Origin: Agapanthus africanus
Taxonomy: Eukaryota > Streptophyta > Magnoliopsida > Asparagales > Amaryllidaceae
NCBI GenBank assembly: GCA_030015575.1
Contig: CM057342.1
Location: 618,665,348 to 618,729,347 of the forward strand
Length of the DNA stretch: 64,000 nt
Direction of reading: 5' to 3'
Below the pieces are notes generated by a model, which was given only the letters and a program-made list of their open reading frames with translations, was not told where the DNA came from and searched no databases. This document shows, piece by piece, positions 12,474 through 24,944 of the stretch. The position numbers were made by a program, and so were the translations under genes. Each line of letters starts with the position of its first letter. Position 1 is the first letter of the stretch.

Positions 12474-15400
12474 ATCTCCGACTTGCACTAAGGCCAGTTG
12501 TTGTAGTATCTCATACCCAACGTCCCAAAAGTCTCTCGAATAGCATCTGGGGGATGGCCTTGGTGAGTGGATCCGCTGTGTCAACTCTCCTGATCTCGAT
12601 CTTCCGAAGATCAACTATCTCCCTGATCAGGTGATACTGTTTAAGAATATGTCTGGATCGCTGACGGGACCGGGGTTCCTAGGCTAAAGCCATAGCTCCA
12701 TTGTCATCACAATACACAAGTATTGTATGCCCAATGGTAGGAACCAAGTTCATCATATGAACTTATTCATCCAGACAATTTCTTTAGCAGCATCATTGGT
12801 AGTGATGTAATTAGCCTCTATCAACGAGTCTGCTACGGTATATAGCTTGGAACCCTTCCAACATACCATCCCTCCACCGAGGGTGAAGACAAAACTTGAG
12901 ACTGACTTTAAGTCGTCCTTATCACTCTAGAAGCTCGAATCGGTAAAGGACTCCATTTGGAGTTCACCGTTACCATACACCAAGAACATCTCTTTAGTCA
13001 TTCTCAAGCACTTAAGAATGTTCTTCAGCTGTCCAGTGGTTTTCCCAAAGATCTTTTCGATACTTATTCACTACACCTAGTGAGTAAGCTATATCTGGTC
13101 TGGTATCGCATACATGATTGACCCGTTTGCCAAAGCATAGGGTATTCCTTATATGCGAGCCCTCTCTAAATCAGTCTTGAGAGACATATCTTTAGAGAGA
13201 GTGATTCCTGAACAAGCGGGTACATTACCACGCTTAGAATCATCCATACTAAACCCCTTTAGCATGGTGTCTATATACCTGGATCGAGACAATCCCAAAT
13301 CCGTTTAGATCTATCTCTATAGATCTATATTCCCAGGATGTAGGAAGCATCGGTTTGATCTTTTATGGAGAACCTATATGATAAGAGGTGCTTGACCGAG
13401 TGTAGCATAGGAACATCGTTTCCTATCAAGAGTATGTCATCCACGTACAATACGTGGTAGACAACCATACTCTCTATAACTTTCTTATTTATACATGGTT
13501 GATCTACCTTTTTGATGAAGTCAAACTCTTTGACAGCTTCATTAAATCAGATGTTCCATCTCCGCGATGCCTGCTTTAACCCATACATGGATTTAAGCAG
13601 CTTGCACATACTTCCGCTGCTCCCACTGTCCACGAAGCCCTCTGGCAGTGTCATATACACGCTCTCTTCTAAATCACCATATAGAAAAGTGGTTTTGACG
13701 TGCAGTCTGCCAGATATCGTAGTCATGGTATGCAGCAATGGCAGGTAGGATCCTGATAGACTTAAGCTTAGCGACAGGTCGAGCTTTGAAAGTCTCAACT
13801 TTTCCATCTACACCAAATTATCTTTTTCAAAGATCCTCTTGCTCCTGATGGGTTTTACCCCTTCAGGAGCAACATCCAAAGTCTTTACTTTGTTGGTGTA
13901 CATGGATTCTATTTCAGATCACATAGCATCCACCCATTTAACACAGTCTCCACTTGTGATGGCCTGCTCGAAACTAGTTTGGTCATCATCTCCATGATGA
14001 AATCCTCACTCCCACCGTCTATGAGAAAATCGTAGTATCTCTCTGGTGGATGAGGAACTCTACTAGATCTGCGGAGTGGCTGCGGTTCGTCGGGGTCTAT
14101 TGAATCCTCCAGTTCCCCCAAATCGTCAGTTATAGTTTGCTTTGCTGGAACTTCTTCCAGTTCTACCTCATCGCCACTAATTTCTATCACAAGAAATTCC
14201 TTTTCTAAAAAGGTGGCATGTCGAGAAACAAAACACCTTTTGCTCCTCGGTATGGTAGAAGATATACCCTCGCGAATATTTGGGATATCCTACAAACTTG
14301 CACAGAACTGACCTTGCCTTAAGCTTGTTCGGATTTTACTTTTCAACATTGGCCGGATAACCCCATATCTTAACTCGTTTAAGAGATGGTCTCTTCCCAT
14401 TCCATATCTCATATGGAGTGGTAGGCAAAAGATTTGGTCGGAACTCTATTCAATAGGTATGCATCTTCTCAAGTGCATGTCCCTGAAAGGAAATAGGCAA
14501 CCCAGCAGTACTCATCATAGAGCACACTATATCTCATAGGGTGCGATTCCTCCACCCCGATATACTGTTGTGTTGTGGTGTATACGGAGGAATAAGCTGA
14601 GAGAGAATCTCATTCTCTTTTAAATAGTCTCGAAATTCCATGCTCTAGTATTCTTCTCCCCGATCATATCGAAGGATTTGAATACCTTTACCCATATGGT
14701 TCTCAACCTCGTACTTATATTCCTTGAAATTCTCAAAAGATTCAATTTTGTGTTTCAACAAGAACACATGTCCGTATCTTGAGAGAACATCGGTGAATGT
14801 ACGTGGAACCATCCCTGGTATATGTAGACATAGGACCGCATACATCACCATGTATCTGTCCAAGAGTTCAGTAGCTCTTTCTCCGTTTCCAGTAAACGGA
14901 GATTGGGTCACTTGGTCTTTGAGACATGACTGACAAGTTTCATAAGATGTAAATTCGAACGGATTCAAATATGCATCCTTATGGAACTCTAGATAGCCTT
15001 GTTTCATCGATATGACTCAGTCTACAATGCCACAAAAAGACTTCATTCATTTCTGAACTGTTCCTCCTGTGTGTGTTCTGTACTTTTAGAACTGTAGTTT
15101 GATTCAGAACGTGTACACTGTTATACAACATACCTTACCCAATCAACACTTGATTTAGGAAAATATTCACAATATTATTGGTACGAAATAACAGTCGCTC
15201 AGAATCATTGTATTACCAGTTGGTAACACTATGTGATATTTGCCAACTGCTTTGGCTACAACAATTGCACCATCTTTACTACTAGAGATATATCACCCTT
15301 TCCCAGTTCTCCACCTGTCTATAGCCTATGTAACAAATTACATGTGTGGGATCCTGATCCAGTATCCCATACCCAGGACGTAGAGTAAACCGAGAAACAA

Positions 15401-15604
15401 TTCTTGGTAAAAAACACACCCGAAGACAATGCATCAACATGCTTTTTCTTCGTTTGGGTGGCGTGGGATTCCGAATATTCCCCTATTCCTTACTCAAACT
15501 TATGACAATCATAAGATAGAGTGGAACCTAGCCCAATATAATAAGTAGGTTCGGTCAATACATCCACATTATTATCTTGATTAAGGCATGTCATTGGTCG
15601 CTAC
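12474..15604 (-). pseudogene. Element C: gag-less copia pol pseudogene
   Basis: From about 15590 on the minus strand there is an ATG and some 50 codons without zinc knuckle or capsid homology. Protease follows at once, with DTGSGSH at 15346-15366. Integrase follows: a CQSC pair and the GNGERATELL and SRYGHVFLLKHK stretches within 14645-15007. Then come the RRSSRVPHPPERY linker (13909-14190), RT with MYGLKQAS (13547-13807), YVDD at 13436-13447, RNase H near 12790-12840, and the DPLTKA-type C terminus near 12540-12580. Frames are interrupted repeatedly. The polypurine tract lies next to 12474. The missing gag is shared with H and J. Confidence 0.85.
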
Positions 15605-15778
15605 CAGGAGAGAGAGAAGGATAATCACTTTGTGTGCGCTTTTTGCAAAATTAGATTGGTTATTTTATCTAATCAGGATGGTCCCACTGTTTTTATCAAA
15701 TCTTCCTTCAAACCCTAAAAGGTAAGATTAGCCGGGATTAATTACACCCTACAGGTTCGCCAATCGTTTTGTCAGGCA

Positions 15779-15883
15779 GGTATCGATACTCCGAGAGAGG
15801 TTCCCCGTGCTTTCGCACGGACCTAATTAAAATAAACCTCGTTTCCCTAGAGGCATAACCCCGTTGACACCTTTTTAGACACC
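15779..15883 (-). promoter_or_regulatory. GGTGTCTA three-helix RNA module, copy in C
   Basis: On the minus strand the module opens with GGTGTCT (plus 15877-15883). Helix P1 is GGTGTC/GATACC (15866-15871 with 15779-15784). P2 is GGGGT/GCCTC (15858-15862 with 15850-15854). P3 is CCGTGC/GCACGG with a GAAA loop (15815-15820 with 15805-15810). The P1 pairs differ from those of H, E, B, F and G but remain paired. Confidence 0.6.
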
Positions 15884-16036
15884 TACTTGATTAGCTAATT
15901 GTAAAGTGCAAAACTCTTTCAGGAGTAACTCTTACTCGCAGCGGGTTTCGGGATCCAACTATTATATAGATGGTATGCAATCTCATTGCAAATTTCAACA
16001 TTTGAAATTCCCAATAATGGTTTTTACCCATAGCGT

Positions 16037-16246
16037 CCTATAACCTTGACGCAGGCCAAACAACCCATAGGGCGCTAGTCAAGTTTAACCCGTTCATTTC
16101 ATGATTGAATTAAACCCACCCGTACAACCCTTGACGCAGGCCAAACAATGCCGTACGACTACCTTAATCCAATCGCATCACATGCTAGCAGATAAGCATT
16201 AATCAGCTACCGCACACTACGTCTTGACGCAGGCCAACAAACGTAG
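16037..16246 (-). promoter_or_regulatory. Triple TTGGC/GTCAA hairpins in leader of C
   Basis: Three hairpins each have an inner stem TTGGC/GTCAA on the minus strand and an outer stem that differs each time but pairs: CCTAT/ATAGG (16037-16041 with 16067-16071), CGTAC/GTACG (16121-16125 with 16153-16157), CTACG/CGTAG (16217-16221 with 16242-16246). Confidence 0.65.
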
Positions 16247-16390
16247 CACGAATACTAAAATAGTACTTATCTGAAATGACGGAGGGCTATGCAAGTTTTT
16301 AAGAAAACCATGAGCGTAATGAATTTGATATCGTTATGGAATCAAGTGATTTTGAAAAGGAGTGTTTTTGAGGCTTTTGCTAGTTTTGCT

Positions 16391-16589
16391 AAAGAGGTCA
16401 CTCCCGGTGAAGGGATCTCGGCTCTTTCCTCATTGAATGAGGTACAGGTTATTCTGGAATACCACTATGCAAAGCAAGAACTAGAGAAGCTGTCAAAAGA
16501 CAAAACCGAGTGGCTTGTAGCATTTGCTAGTTTCACTAAAGAGGTCACTCCCGGTGAAGGGATCTCGGCTCTTTCCCCATCGAATGAGG
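16391..16589 (-). promoter_or_regulatory. Duplicated AAAGAG/CTCTTT stem-loop in leader of C
   Basis: Two copies (16391-16442 and 16538-16589). Each has a long stem AAAGAG/CTCTTT enclosing a TCCC/GGGA hairpin, next to a small hairpin with a three-base loop: CCTCAT/ATGAGG in the first, CCTCAT/ATGGGG in the second. Confidence 0.65.
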
Positions 16590-17092
16590 TGCTGGATATT
16601 CATCAAGGAATACCACTGTGCAAAGTAAAACCAGAGCTACCCTTTTTGAAAATTTGATTCTACAACATCTTTTGGTTTCTTTCTTTTCATTAATCTCATT
16701 AATGAAGTCCCATCAATTAATGTTTCCTAAACATTATAGAAAAATGAAACGAAAATAGAACGTACGCTTATGCCATCCGCATTGGCCATGGGGCCCCGTC
16801 ATGCACCGTTAGGTTACTTAACTACCAGCAGAGCGGGGGCTGGACTAGCGCGGGTGCAAAAAATAAGCAACGTTTATTATATATCATATATATAATAGAA
16901 TATTCGTCTCACGCAGTTATATGATCAACATCACAGAACCAAGCAGCAGAAGTAACATATGAAATATTAGATATATTAGGATGTCCGTGTTTTAAATTTA
17001 GCCGGTAATGTAAAATACGGATTCCACAGTCATGATGAATAGCCAAACCCACATCCCTAGACCCTTACGAGAGCGGCAAGTAACCCTGCCAA

Positions 17093-17152
17093 TTCTAGAG
17101 TTAGGAGACCCGGTCTCAACTCCTTGAGATGGTCTCCCACTGGACTCTAGAA
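17093..17152 (-). promoter_or_regulatory. Long three-part hairpin in leader of C
   Basis: TTCTAGAGT/ACTCTAGAA (17093-17101 with 17144-17152), GGAGACC/GGTCTCC (17104-17110 with 17131-17137) and TCTCAA/TTGAGA (17114-17119 with 17124-17129) stack into one long hairpin. The inner stem differs from that of H and J by compensatory changes. Confidence 0.7.
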
Positions 17153-18054
17153 CCCGGTTACTTGTGATGTCCGCCTTGGATCTATCCTAATATGGAAAAG
17201 TAAATAATATACAATAGTGGTGACAACATCCTCAACCCAGAAGTTCCCCAATTAAAGAATATTACATACAGATTTTAAATGAATGAAAATAAAAACTCTC
17301 ACCTCACATAGAACCCCCGGCTATTCTTTCACGACGATCCAATAAATCATATCAACATCAACACATGATATCACATATCATCAACGTAAGAAAATATGCG
17401 TATCCTTAAAACTTGTTGACATATAGCAACGAGATTGGGATACCCCACATATTACACTTACGGTCGCAGAAAAGAAAACAGAAAACTACAATAATTAGAA
17501 TCCGTAATATCCTTAGACATCATAAACCCGGAATATCTCATATTCCGAATTTCATGCCTAACTTATAAAACTTGCATTTAGTCTCAAATTGAAAACTCTT
17601 TTCAATTGGTTGTTGGATAATTCAACAAGATTTCCGACTTAGTGATCGCGTATGATACGCAATTGTGACGGAGTTTTGATTCGAATCAAAACTTCATGGC
17701 AATCGATCAATTGAGACTAAACGGCTAGGTTTACAATATACTAACTAGTTTTCATAAAACTAATTAATCCGGATTCTAATAATTGTATCACACATCACAA
17801 GCTTGTAAAGTAACCGCGACATTAGAATTCCTCACCTAATTAGCAAACTAAACCAATTTTTCCAAGACATGAAAAATCCAGTGAGCTAAAGTTCCAAAAC
17901 CGATCGTTTTAAGCCAATCCGGGAGTCGAAACGAACTCGAAACCCGCCCGAATCTTCGCGGAGGTGAAGATCCCAAAATTAACTATCGAATAGGAGGCCT
18001 CAGGTGGGTATCCACATCCGGGGGCTACCTCGAAGTGGACCCTAGGTGAAGGCA

Positions 18055-18089
18055 GACCCGAGAGCACCTAGTTAGGGTGCTCTCGGGTC
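18055..18089 (-). promoter_or_regulatory. GC-rich leader hairpin of C (14-bp perfect stem)
   Basis: GACCCGAGAGCACC (18055-18068) pairs perfectly with GGTGCTCTCGGGTC (18076-18089) around a 7-nt loop. It sits about 240-285 nt downstream of the primer site. H, J and E carry sequence-unrelated GC-rich hairpins at about the same place. Confidence 0.75.
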
Positions 18090-18328
18090 ACCCCACCCCA
18101 AGGCCACCTTGTGGTGATCTTAGGGTGTGGATCCAGCCTTTGGTCCTCCCGGGGTGTCCCTGGGGTGCGCACGCTCAATCCCGCGGCTTCTCGGTTTAAA
18201 CCGTGAGCCCGCGGGGTGTGCAAACAACTCAAAATATCATTTTGGAAACTGTTTTTATTGGCTATTTTTGCGCGACAAAAACGGCGGATTTCTAACGTCG
18301 CTACAAGCTACCCTAATGTTCTAACTTG

Positions 18329-18340
18329 GCTCTGATACCA
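18329..18340 (-). other. Element C: primer-binding site (tRNA-iMet type)
   Basis: TGGTATCAGAGC on the minus strand directly follows the LTR end at 18341. This is the usual primer site of plant copia elements, complementary to the 3' end of initiator tRNA-Met. Confidence 0.9.
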
Positions 18341-20429
18341 TGAAAGTTGACCCTAGCACCACTATGAGCTTTTAGTAGCATCAAGCATGGCAAATTTTAA
18401 TTTTTATTAGGTGCTAAGCTAGACTATACAAGATCTTTGCTAGAATATTAGGGTTTGCTATGATGATGTGAATGACTAGAGAAAGTGAAAGATAGCTATA
18501 CCCTCGTAGATCGAGTCTTTCACTTCACATGCTCCGTGTAGTAGTCCCGCAACCCCACTATGCTCCACTTGAGGTTTTGGATGAACTTCTTTCGATGACC
18601 TTCGTGCCGAAGATGATCCACGCGAAATCCCTCCAACTCAAGCTACCTCTACACTAAACTCTTTAGCGTAGTAAGCACGCTACACTCGATCGCTAGTCAA
18701 GTGTAGGATGGTGAAGTAGGGGAAGTTAAAAGCTTACAAGTTTGTGTTCAAACTTCATGGTTCACATCACATGTGAGGGTTGAACCTTGAACTATAGCAA
18801 TTAAGGAAGAAGAAGAAGCTCGGGAGCAACCATGGGAGCAACTCAAGAAAATGGCTAAGTGTTGATAATGAAATAAGAATGAATGGCAACTCTTGACCCC
18901 ACTCATTCAAGCATGGAATTTTGTAATATAAAATTGCAACCATGCTTGAATAGTGAGTCAAGATGAATAAACAAATATAAATCCCATACTTACAACCATG
19001 CTTCCATTTTCCACCTCATTTATATTTTTCTCAAAAATAGAAATCATGCCATGCTTCATATATATATATATAATACATATAAGAAAATATTTAGTGGGCT
19101 AATGATATTGGTTAAGATATAATTATATCAAATATAATATATATCACATTATTAAATCAACGCTTGATTTAATAATCCGGTTATATCACATATGACCGAC
19201 TAATATCATTTATCTGTATATCACATTATCAAATCAACACTTGATTCAACAATCTGGTTATATCACATATAACCGAACCGATAACAGATAATTATCAGAT
19301 TACAATACGGTATCATATACACGTATTTAATCAGGCCCACACACATATCACATATGTGTCCTACTTTGTTTCTCTTGAACCAGGAAACTTCTGTGTGGGA
19401 CTCTAAAGACTCGTCAATATGCCAGCAGTAGGTGATGATCATATCAGTCACCTACAAGCCGTCAGCGGTACTAGCTGGATGTAACGGCTACCCGGGTATT
19501 GAGCTATATGAAGATCAACAAGCAAGCTTGTCCATAGTCTCCATGAAGCCTATCTGTAACACTACCGTACAGTCTGGTCTCTTCGTCTGATATGTCGCAT
19601 ATCATGTCTAGGGGTGGTAAACGTCAGTCCCCAGTAACGTGATAAATCATGCCGATGTCTGGCCTATAACAGTTCGAGAAACTACTGATAACACTTATCA
19701 GTAAATCTCTGCAGCAGCCCTGGTAGGGACTTTCAGTTATAGCCAATCGAGCATAGCGCAACATCAACCCCCAATACCGGGAGAGACGAAACCCCTCCTA
19801 TCGTTCATTGCCTCCATGTGACTCGGGACTGTACCCAAAGTCCATCTGTTTGCATGACTCCTTTGAGCCGTGGTAGGGAGGAAATCAAAGCACAGTAGGA
19901 GCCACACAAGACTCTATGACGATCTCGGGTCTACAGAATAACCTGTACCAGTGTCACCAGAGGACTGCTATCTGACGATAGGTATACTACCACATAGGAG
20001 TCCTCGGCGAGTCCTGTTCGGTGTACCCATTCTCCAATGAGCACCTGTGTACAATTTTTGATGTCAAACACCAATGGTTGTGGGATCAACCATTGCCCTC
20101 TAAGGGACATGAAACGTACACACTAGTCTACTCTGGAATATCGATGCCCTAGTCTCGATATTCCCACGACCAGGAGCTGATTAAAGGATGTACTTTTGGA
20201 CCACCCTGGCCCCACTAGTATGATCTCACCATAATCCTGGTAGTCAAGAACATATCCTAAGGGCTTTATCAACATGTAAAAGACAGACAGTATAAATACC
20301 AGTCTACATGTTAAGATAAAGGTAACCTGATAGCAAACGATCATGTCGAGCAAGAAAGTCCTCTATATATATGTCCAAGCATCCACTATATCATCAATAA
20401 TGGCCTCTAGAGCATACATATCCCTAACA
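18341..20429 (-). mobile_element. Element C: 5' LTR
   Basis: 2089 bp, starting TGTTAGGGATATG on the minus strand at 20429 and ending CA at 18341. It contains the paired AT-rich hairpins (a perfect 12-bp stem at 19149-19175 and a weaker copy at 19226-19252) and the block around ACTCTAAAGACTCG shared by the whole family. Confidence 0.9.
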
Positions 20430-20434
20430 AATAC

Positions 20435-20694
20435 AATCTAAATTCTCCAGAACCAGTGGCCATCCTCGGCTGAAATAATTTCTTCGAGTTCGTATGTAAC
20501 TATACGACGGCCATTTCCAAGCAGTATAGATTATCGTAGTGATATGGAGTGTTCTGGAGAAATGTAAAAGGAAAGGAGGCTTAACATGGATATTTGCGAT
20601 TTTGTCGTGAATCATGACAATCCAAAGCTAATGTGTGTAAGAAGATTCGGTTAACTTGGATAATGAGTTTTAGGTAAGTCATGGGTCACTGTAC
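20435..20694 (-). pseudogene. Element B: 5' end of gag, decayed
   Basis: This resumes element B after C. On the minus strand a candidate start ATG (plus 20681-20683) is preceded by a pyrimidine-rich tract and TACAG (plus 20690-20694), matching the splice-acceptor context seen in E, H and J. The coding part has stops and only weak similarity to copia gag. Assignment rests mainly on position. Confidence 0.45.
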
Positions 20695-21580
20695 CAGAGA
20701 GAGAGAGAGAGAGAGAAAAGAAACACTCAACGTGTACTCTATCAAGATTAGATTGGTTATCACTTTATCAAATCAGGATGGCTCCCACCGTTTCCTCGAA
20801 TTCTCCTTCAAACCCTAGAAGGAGAAGTAGTCGGGATCATGTACACCTTACAAGTTCGCTAACCGTTCAGCCAGATCAATGTTGGTACTCTGAGGGAGGT
20901 CTCCCGTGCTTTCACACGGACCCAATTAATAGCCATGTTACCACAGAGGTGTAACCTCGTTAACACTTTCTATACACCTAATAGGTTAGCTAATTGTGAA
21001 GTGAAAAATCTCCCGAGGAGTAATACCTACTCATCAGTGGGAATCGGGACCCAACTATCATCGTGTGATAACCTGATGGAATTCACTCAAGTCACCACAC
21101 TCCAGAAGATATGCGCATGCCTGGCAAGTTTCCTTTATTTTTGAACCCCCGATATGGTTTTTGCCCCTAGGACCCTAGTGACATTGACGGAGTCAACAAA
21201 TCAAAAGGTCATATTCAAGTTCAACCCGTCATTATCTTGATTGCATTAAACCCATCCGCACAAGCCCATGACGGAGTAAACAAGGCCGTGCGACTGTCCT
21301 AACCAATCTTATTACTTGCTACAAACAAGCACTATATAGCTATCGCACGCTACGCCTTGACGGAGTCAATAAACGCAATATGAATACCAAGCAATACCCG
21401 TAAGAAATGACGAAGGGTTACAGATGGTTTTTGGCGAAAAACTTTTAACGTAATGAACTTGATATCGTTGAAGGAACTCGAGTGGCTTTAAAATAGAGTG
21501 GTTTAGGCTCTGCATTTTAAAACTAGTAACACAAACCTTTGCTTAAGAGCGAATTCCCTGCGAAGGGATCAAAGCTCTTC
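20695..21580 (-). mobile_element. Element B: leader fragment
   Basis: This is the 3' part of the B leader, recognisable by the same ordered structures as in C, H, E and J. The three-helix module is at 20878-20979: P1 AGTGTT/AACATT (20962-20967 with 20878-20883), P2 GAGGT/ACCTC (20946-20958), P3 at 20904-20919. Three TTGAC/GTCAA-type hairpins lie within 21184-21369. A long stem AAGAGC/GCTCTT (21545-21550 with 21574-21579) encloses the TCCC-type hairpin. The leader stops abruptly at 21580, where D begins. Confidence 0.65.
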
Positions 21581-22384
21581 TGTCATGACCCGGAAATGGC
21601 ATGTGACCGGCACTTGGATCACGTGAAGTCTATAGGACCCCACTATAACCCAAGTAAGCCGAAAACCCAGAAATCTAAACCTTTTTAAGAAAGTAGTGGA
21701 GGTGAATTTTTGAAAGAAAGGTATACAGGAAACCAAGTTCTTTCTTTTAAATAGTAAGTAAAGTTTATAGAAATAGAAGTGGACTATATACTATGGTTTG
21801 AAAACATTTTCGTCATTTGAAATTTAGGCAGCACCTCCTTTATAAATTTTGATCAAAACCATTACATAACAATAATAATATATGCATCCCAAGAGGGAGC
21901 TAGCTCTTCGCCAATTGGTGGAAATACAACCACACAATATGAAATATACGACGTCTAAGGCGAAGATCAACACAGAAAAAGAGTAAAGATGACCGAACAT
22001 TATAAAATCTAATATAAGACTATATAAGTCTCGATTCTAAATCCAAAGAATATACAAACTGGTCTCTAATTCTACTAAATATACATAGTTTGGTTAATAG
22101 AGTTTTTAACTAGATACAATGAATATAAAGGTAAACAATGGTGGTTACGTTCTGAACTGTAACCCACTTACCAATGCACATCACCCAGAAAGGAGCAATG
22201 TGTCAGCAAGCCGCTACTGAATCCGAGCGATCGATCCTGCAAGAAAACTGTGGCACAACGGGGGTGAGTTGCCAACTCGTGAGTAGAAGACATCATCAGG
22301 TTGAAATCGAATGTATAACGATCTCCTAGGTCATGCTATAATATAATATCATATTGTATGGAATAGAAGGTGATCGTGTATACA

Positions 22385-22679
22385 AATACAACAACTGAGC
22401 CTTTTATCCCAAGTATATGGGGTAGGCTACATGAACCAACATGAGAATCACGCCGGGTCCATCATATGAATCCTCCGCCTCCACTCACTCCTATCGAATA
22501 ATATACTTTCATTAAGGTCTTTGGTAACAATATCTTTTCGTATCACCTCCATCCATGTTTTCTTTGGTCTTCCTTTCGCCCTTTTGACATTGCCTATATC
22601 GAGAGTATCTATTCGCCGAACCGGTGGTTCCATAAGTCTGCATCGCACATGACCAAACCATCTTAGCCGGTTTTCCCGC
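22385..22679 (-). mobile_element. 5'-truncated LINE (RTE-like) with 12-bp target duplication
   Basis: The minus strand encodes a peptide with RLRWFGHV, KGRPKKTW and SEWRRRIHMMDPA. This is the conserved C-terminal tail of plant RTE-like non-LTR retrotransposon ORFs. The 3' end has a GGGATAAAAGGCT stretch and a TTGTTG-like tail. ATCGTGTATACA is repeated exactly on both sides (22373-22384 and 22680-22691). Only the last 295 bp were copied, a typical dead-on-arrival insertion. The ATG seen in the ORF lies next to the target duplication and is not a true start. Confidence 0.88.
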
Positions 22680-22886
22680 ATCGTGTATACATATGTGTAT
22701 AAATATATAAAATCGTGCATGTATCAATATGTGGTATCATATCATCCGTGTTATATATATGTATATGTCATCCAACATGTGTACATCAACGACACATCAA
22801 AATCATCGTAAAATCCGGAGTGTCCAGCATCGACACTCAAAATCATCATAAAACCCGTGTACAGTATCGACACGTAAATTCTTATA

Positions 22887-22958
22887 TCTCAGGTACCGTC
22901 TCATCGGATCGGCTCTCATATCTCTCTGGCACCGTCTCATCAGATCCGTCCTCATATC
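22887..22958. repeat. 36-bp tandem duplication in D
   Basis: Two adjacent units share the pattern ACCGTCTCATCRGATC followed by CTCATATC. A looser pair of units sharing AAAATCATC and ATCGACAC lies just upstream near 22795-22875. Confidence 0.7.
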
Positions 22959-24039
22959 CATCTATATCATATCACTCCAGCCGGTATCCTTCGGATATCC
23001 GCCGAGTCCAGTTCTGTCACCGGTAGGTAGTGTTCCCCTGCCAGGCTCAACGCCTTTCTATACGTTCTTCTTACCCCGGGTACCGTACCAGGTCCACCAT
23101 ATACCCGTAGACAGTGACTCCTCACTCCTCGAATCATGTAATCATCATAGCTTAGCACCGAGAAATCTCATGGTGGACGTCGAAATATCATATCAAGAGA
23201 AACTGCGTTTTTAAAACAATTATAAGTTTTTAAATAATATCCGCGGTTTCTCAAATCCAGAAATCTCATGAAAATAGAATATCATAAAAGCAAGGCAGTA
23301 ATGAAATAATATGCATAGGCACAGAATAACACTATAATGAATAGCAAGTGTGTTCATATGAGTGTGTCGTGTAGCAAGGCAAAAAAAGTGCAATACCTAC
23401 AATAATATGGGGCACCATATACTAATCAGTAACTAAAATGCTAACAGATTATAAGATGATATGGTGACATAGCGATTTCTAATGTGCACGTGGCATGGAA
23501 ATTACCGATGATGTGTGTGTGAGCCGGCAAGTATGTATATGTTCAACATGTGCATCATCAGTAATGGTGTGTGTGTCCTAGCAAACGAAATCACGTAAGA
23601 TAAGGGTACAAAACGAAAGATATATAGATCGTAAATGAAAATAATGCGAGCGTATGTAGAAATAAGAAGTCGTAATGCAAGTGTAAGCAGAGTAAAGAAA
23701 TTGTAACATGGACAGTAATAAAATACGCAACTACGTATGTGCCATACAATTATAGTTTAAAATAGTACAAATCAATATTTTTGAAAAAATGGGCTATGAT
23801 GTTTTTGAAAAAGATACCATTTGAAAATTCGTAGTGTCCCTTGAAAATATCATTTAAAATTGCATGACGATTCGATAGTTTTGAAAATAGGTATGGCTAT
23901 AAATATATCGTAATATCTACTTAAAGATTTTAATCAATATTTTTCGAGTCGATATATATAAGTCGGTGATCCATCCTCATCATATCACGTATGGTATAAT
24001 ACATCATATGATATCATCAATCAAATAGTACGGATCTAT

Positions 24040-24232
24040 CGTCACGTACATCATCTCATCTCATCAAACCATCTCATGTCATATCGTGTCATTCCATGTC
24101 ATATCATATCATATATATCTCATCGTATCATCATATCAAATCATATCGACTCATATCATCATCATGTCATATCGACTCATATCATTGTCATATCATTATT
24201 ATCCTCATATCATATATAGGTATCTATATATG
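24040..24232. repeat. TCATA/TCATC low-complexity tract
   Basis: About 190 bp are built from TCATA, TCATC and ATATC words with no coding meaning, inside LTR D. Confidence 0.75.
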
Positions 24233-24558
24233 TATATCCTAATGGTGAGAAAATATAACTAGAGAATATCTTCTACTAAGTGTGTATACACATATACATC
24301 CCAATTCTACGGCTGCGGGGGTGCTAGACGCCATCCACCCGACTTCCCCGTAGATATACATCCACTCACCGAAAATGCCTCGCTCTAGTCGATCCCGACG
24401 GATGCCTTGCCCTCCTTCTTCGTCCCGAAAGTCCATGCGCTTGTACTTACAAATCATAGCATATCGTACTACATCAAAATCAAATTCGAAAACTGATACG
24501 ACAAGCGAAGTGCACATAGATTAGAACCTATGGTCAACGCGTGCTAGAACAACAAAAC

Positions 24559-24944
24559 TGTTAGTGATATATGCCCTAGAGGCCATTATTGTATCATACT
24601 AGATTGTATATTACATATTAGAAGCTTGAGATATTCACAGTTATAATAACAGTCTTGCTCAAAATGGAAGTATACTACCTGGTTTGATTCTACCTCAATA
24701 TGTGCATATGTTTCTTTTAGCATATCGCTTATACATATTGGTAGAGCCTTTAGGATCTTTTCTTGACTACCGGCATTGTGATGGCAGTCACACTAGTGGA
24801 GGCTGGGTAGTCTATAAGCACATTCTTATATAGGTCCCTAGTCGTAGGATTCTCGAGACAGAGCATCGATACTACATAGTAGACTAGTGTATACGCTTCT
24901 CATTCCAGCAGGGGAGATGGTCTGTCCCACAGCCATTAGTATGT
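24559..24944 (+). mobile_element. Element E: 5' LTR, first part
   Basis: It begins TGTTAGTGATATATGCCC, the family start, and is interrupted at 24944 by element F. The LTR resumes at 50825. Joined, it is about 1.97 kb, the normal length for this family. The TATGT just before F matches TACGT just after it at four of five bases, consistent with a target duplication. Confidence 0.8.

Larger units (their letters stand above)
15605..17461 (-). other. Element C: putative leader intron (acceptor mutated)
   Basis: A consensus donor, ACC/GTAAGT on the minus strand, lies at 17461-17456. A pyrimidine-rich tract runs up to the gag start at about 15605. H and J have the same donor and an intact AG at the acceptor. 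In C the AG has become TG, so splicing here is probably lost. The leader stem-loops described below lie inside this interval. Confidence 0.5.
10359..20429 (-). mobile_element. Element C: complete but decayed Ty1/copia retrotransposon
   Basis: The LTRs (10359-12473 and 18341-20429) face the same way on the minus strand. The 5-bp duplication AATAC flanks the element exactly (10354-10358 and 20430-20434), showing a single insertion into element B. Order on the minus strand: 5' LTR, tRNA-iMet-type primer site, long leader, short gag-less start, protease, integrase, RT, RNase H, polypurine tract, 3' LTR. That order (integrase before RT) defines Ty1/copia. Confidence 0.92.
21581..24558 (-). mobile_element. 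Element D: partial gypsy LTR
   Basis: It begins TGTCATGACCC, the reverse complement of a GTCATGACA end like those of A and G, so I read it as a Tekay/Del-like LTR on the minus strand (orientation not certain). The words GGGGTGAGTT and GTGACCGGCAC fit this LTR group. No coding capacity is visible. It starts exactly where element B stops, is interrupted by a LINE end (22385-22679), and is cut at 24558 by element E. Its other end is outside the window. Confidence 0.5.

Noticed and set aside
16289-16657. Plus-strand ORF with a duplicated peptide around KEVTPGEGISALS
   Set aside because: It is the reverse complement of the duplicated leader stem-loop of element C. The duplication is an RNA-level repeat of the element, not a protein repeat.
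22715-23026. Ser-rich ORF with repeated SGTVSSD motif
   Set aside because: It is explained by the 36-bp tandem duplication in LTR D.
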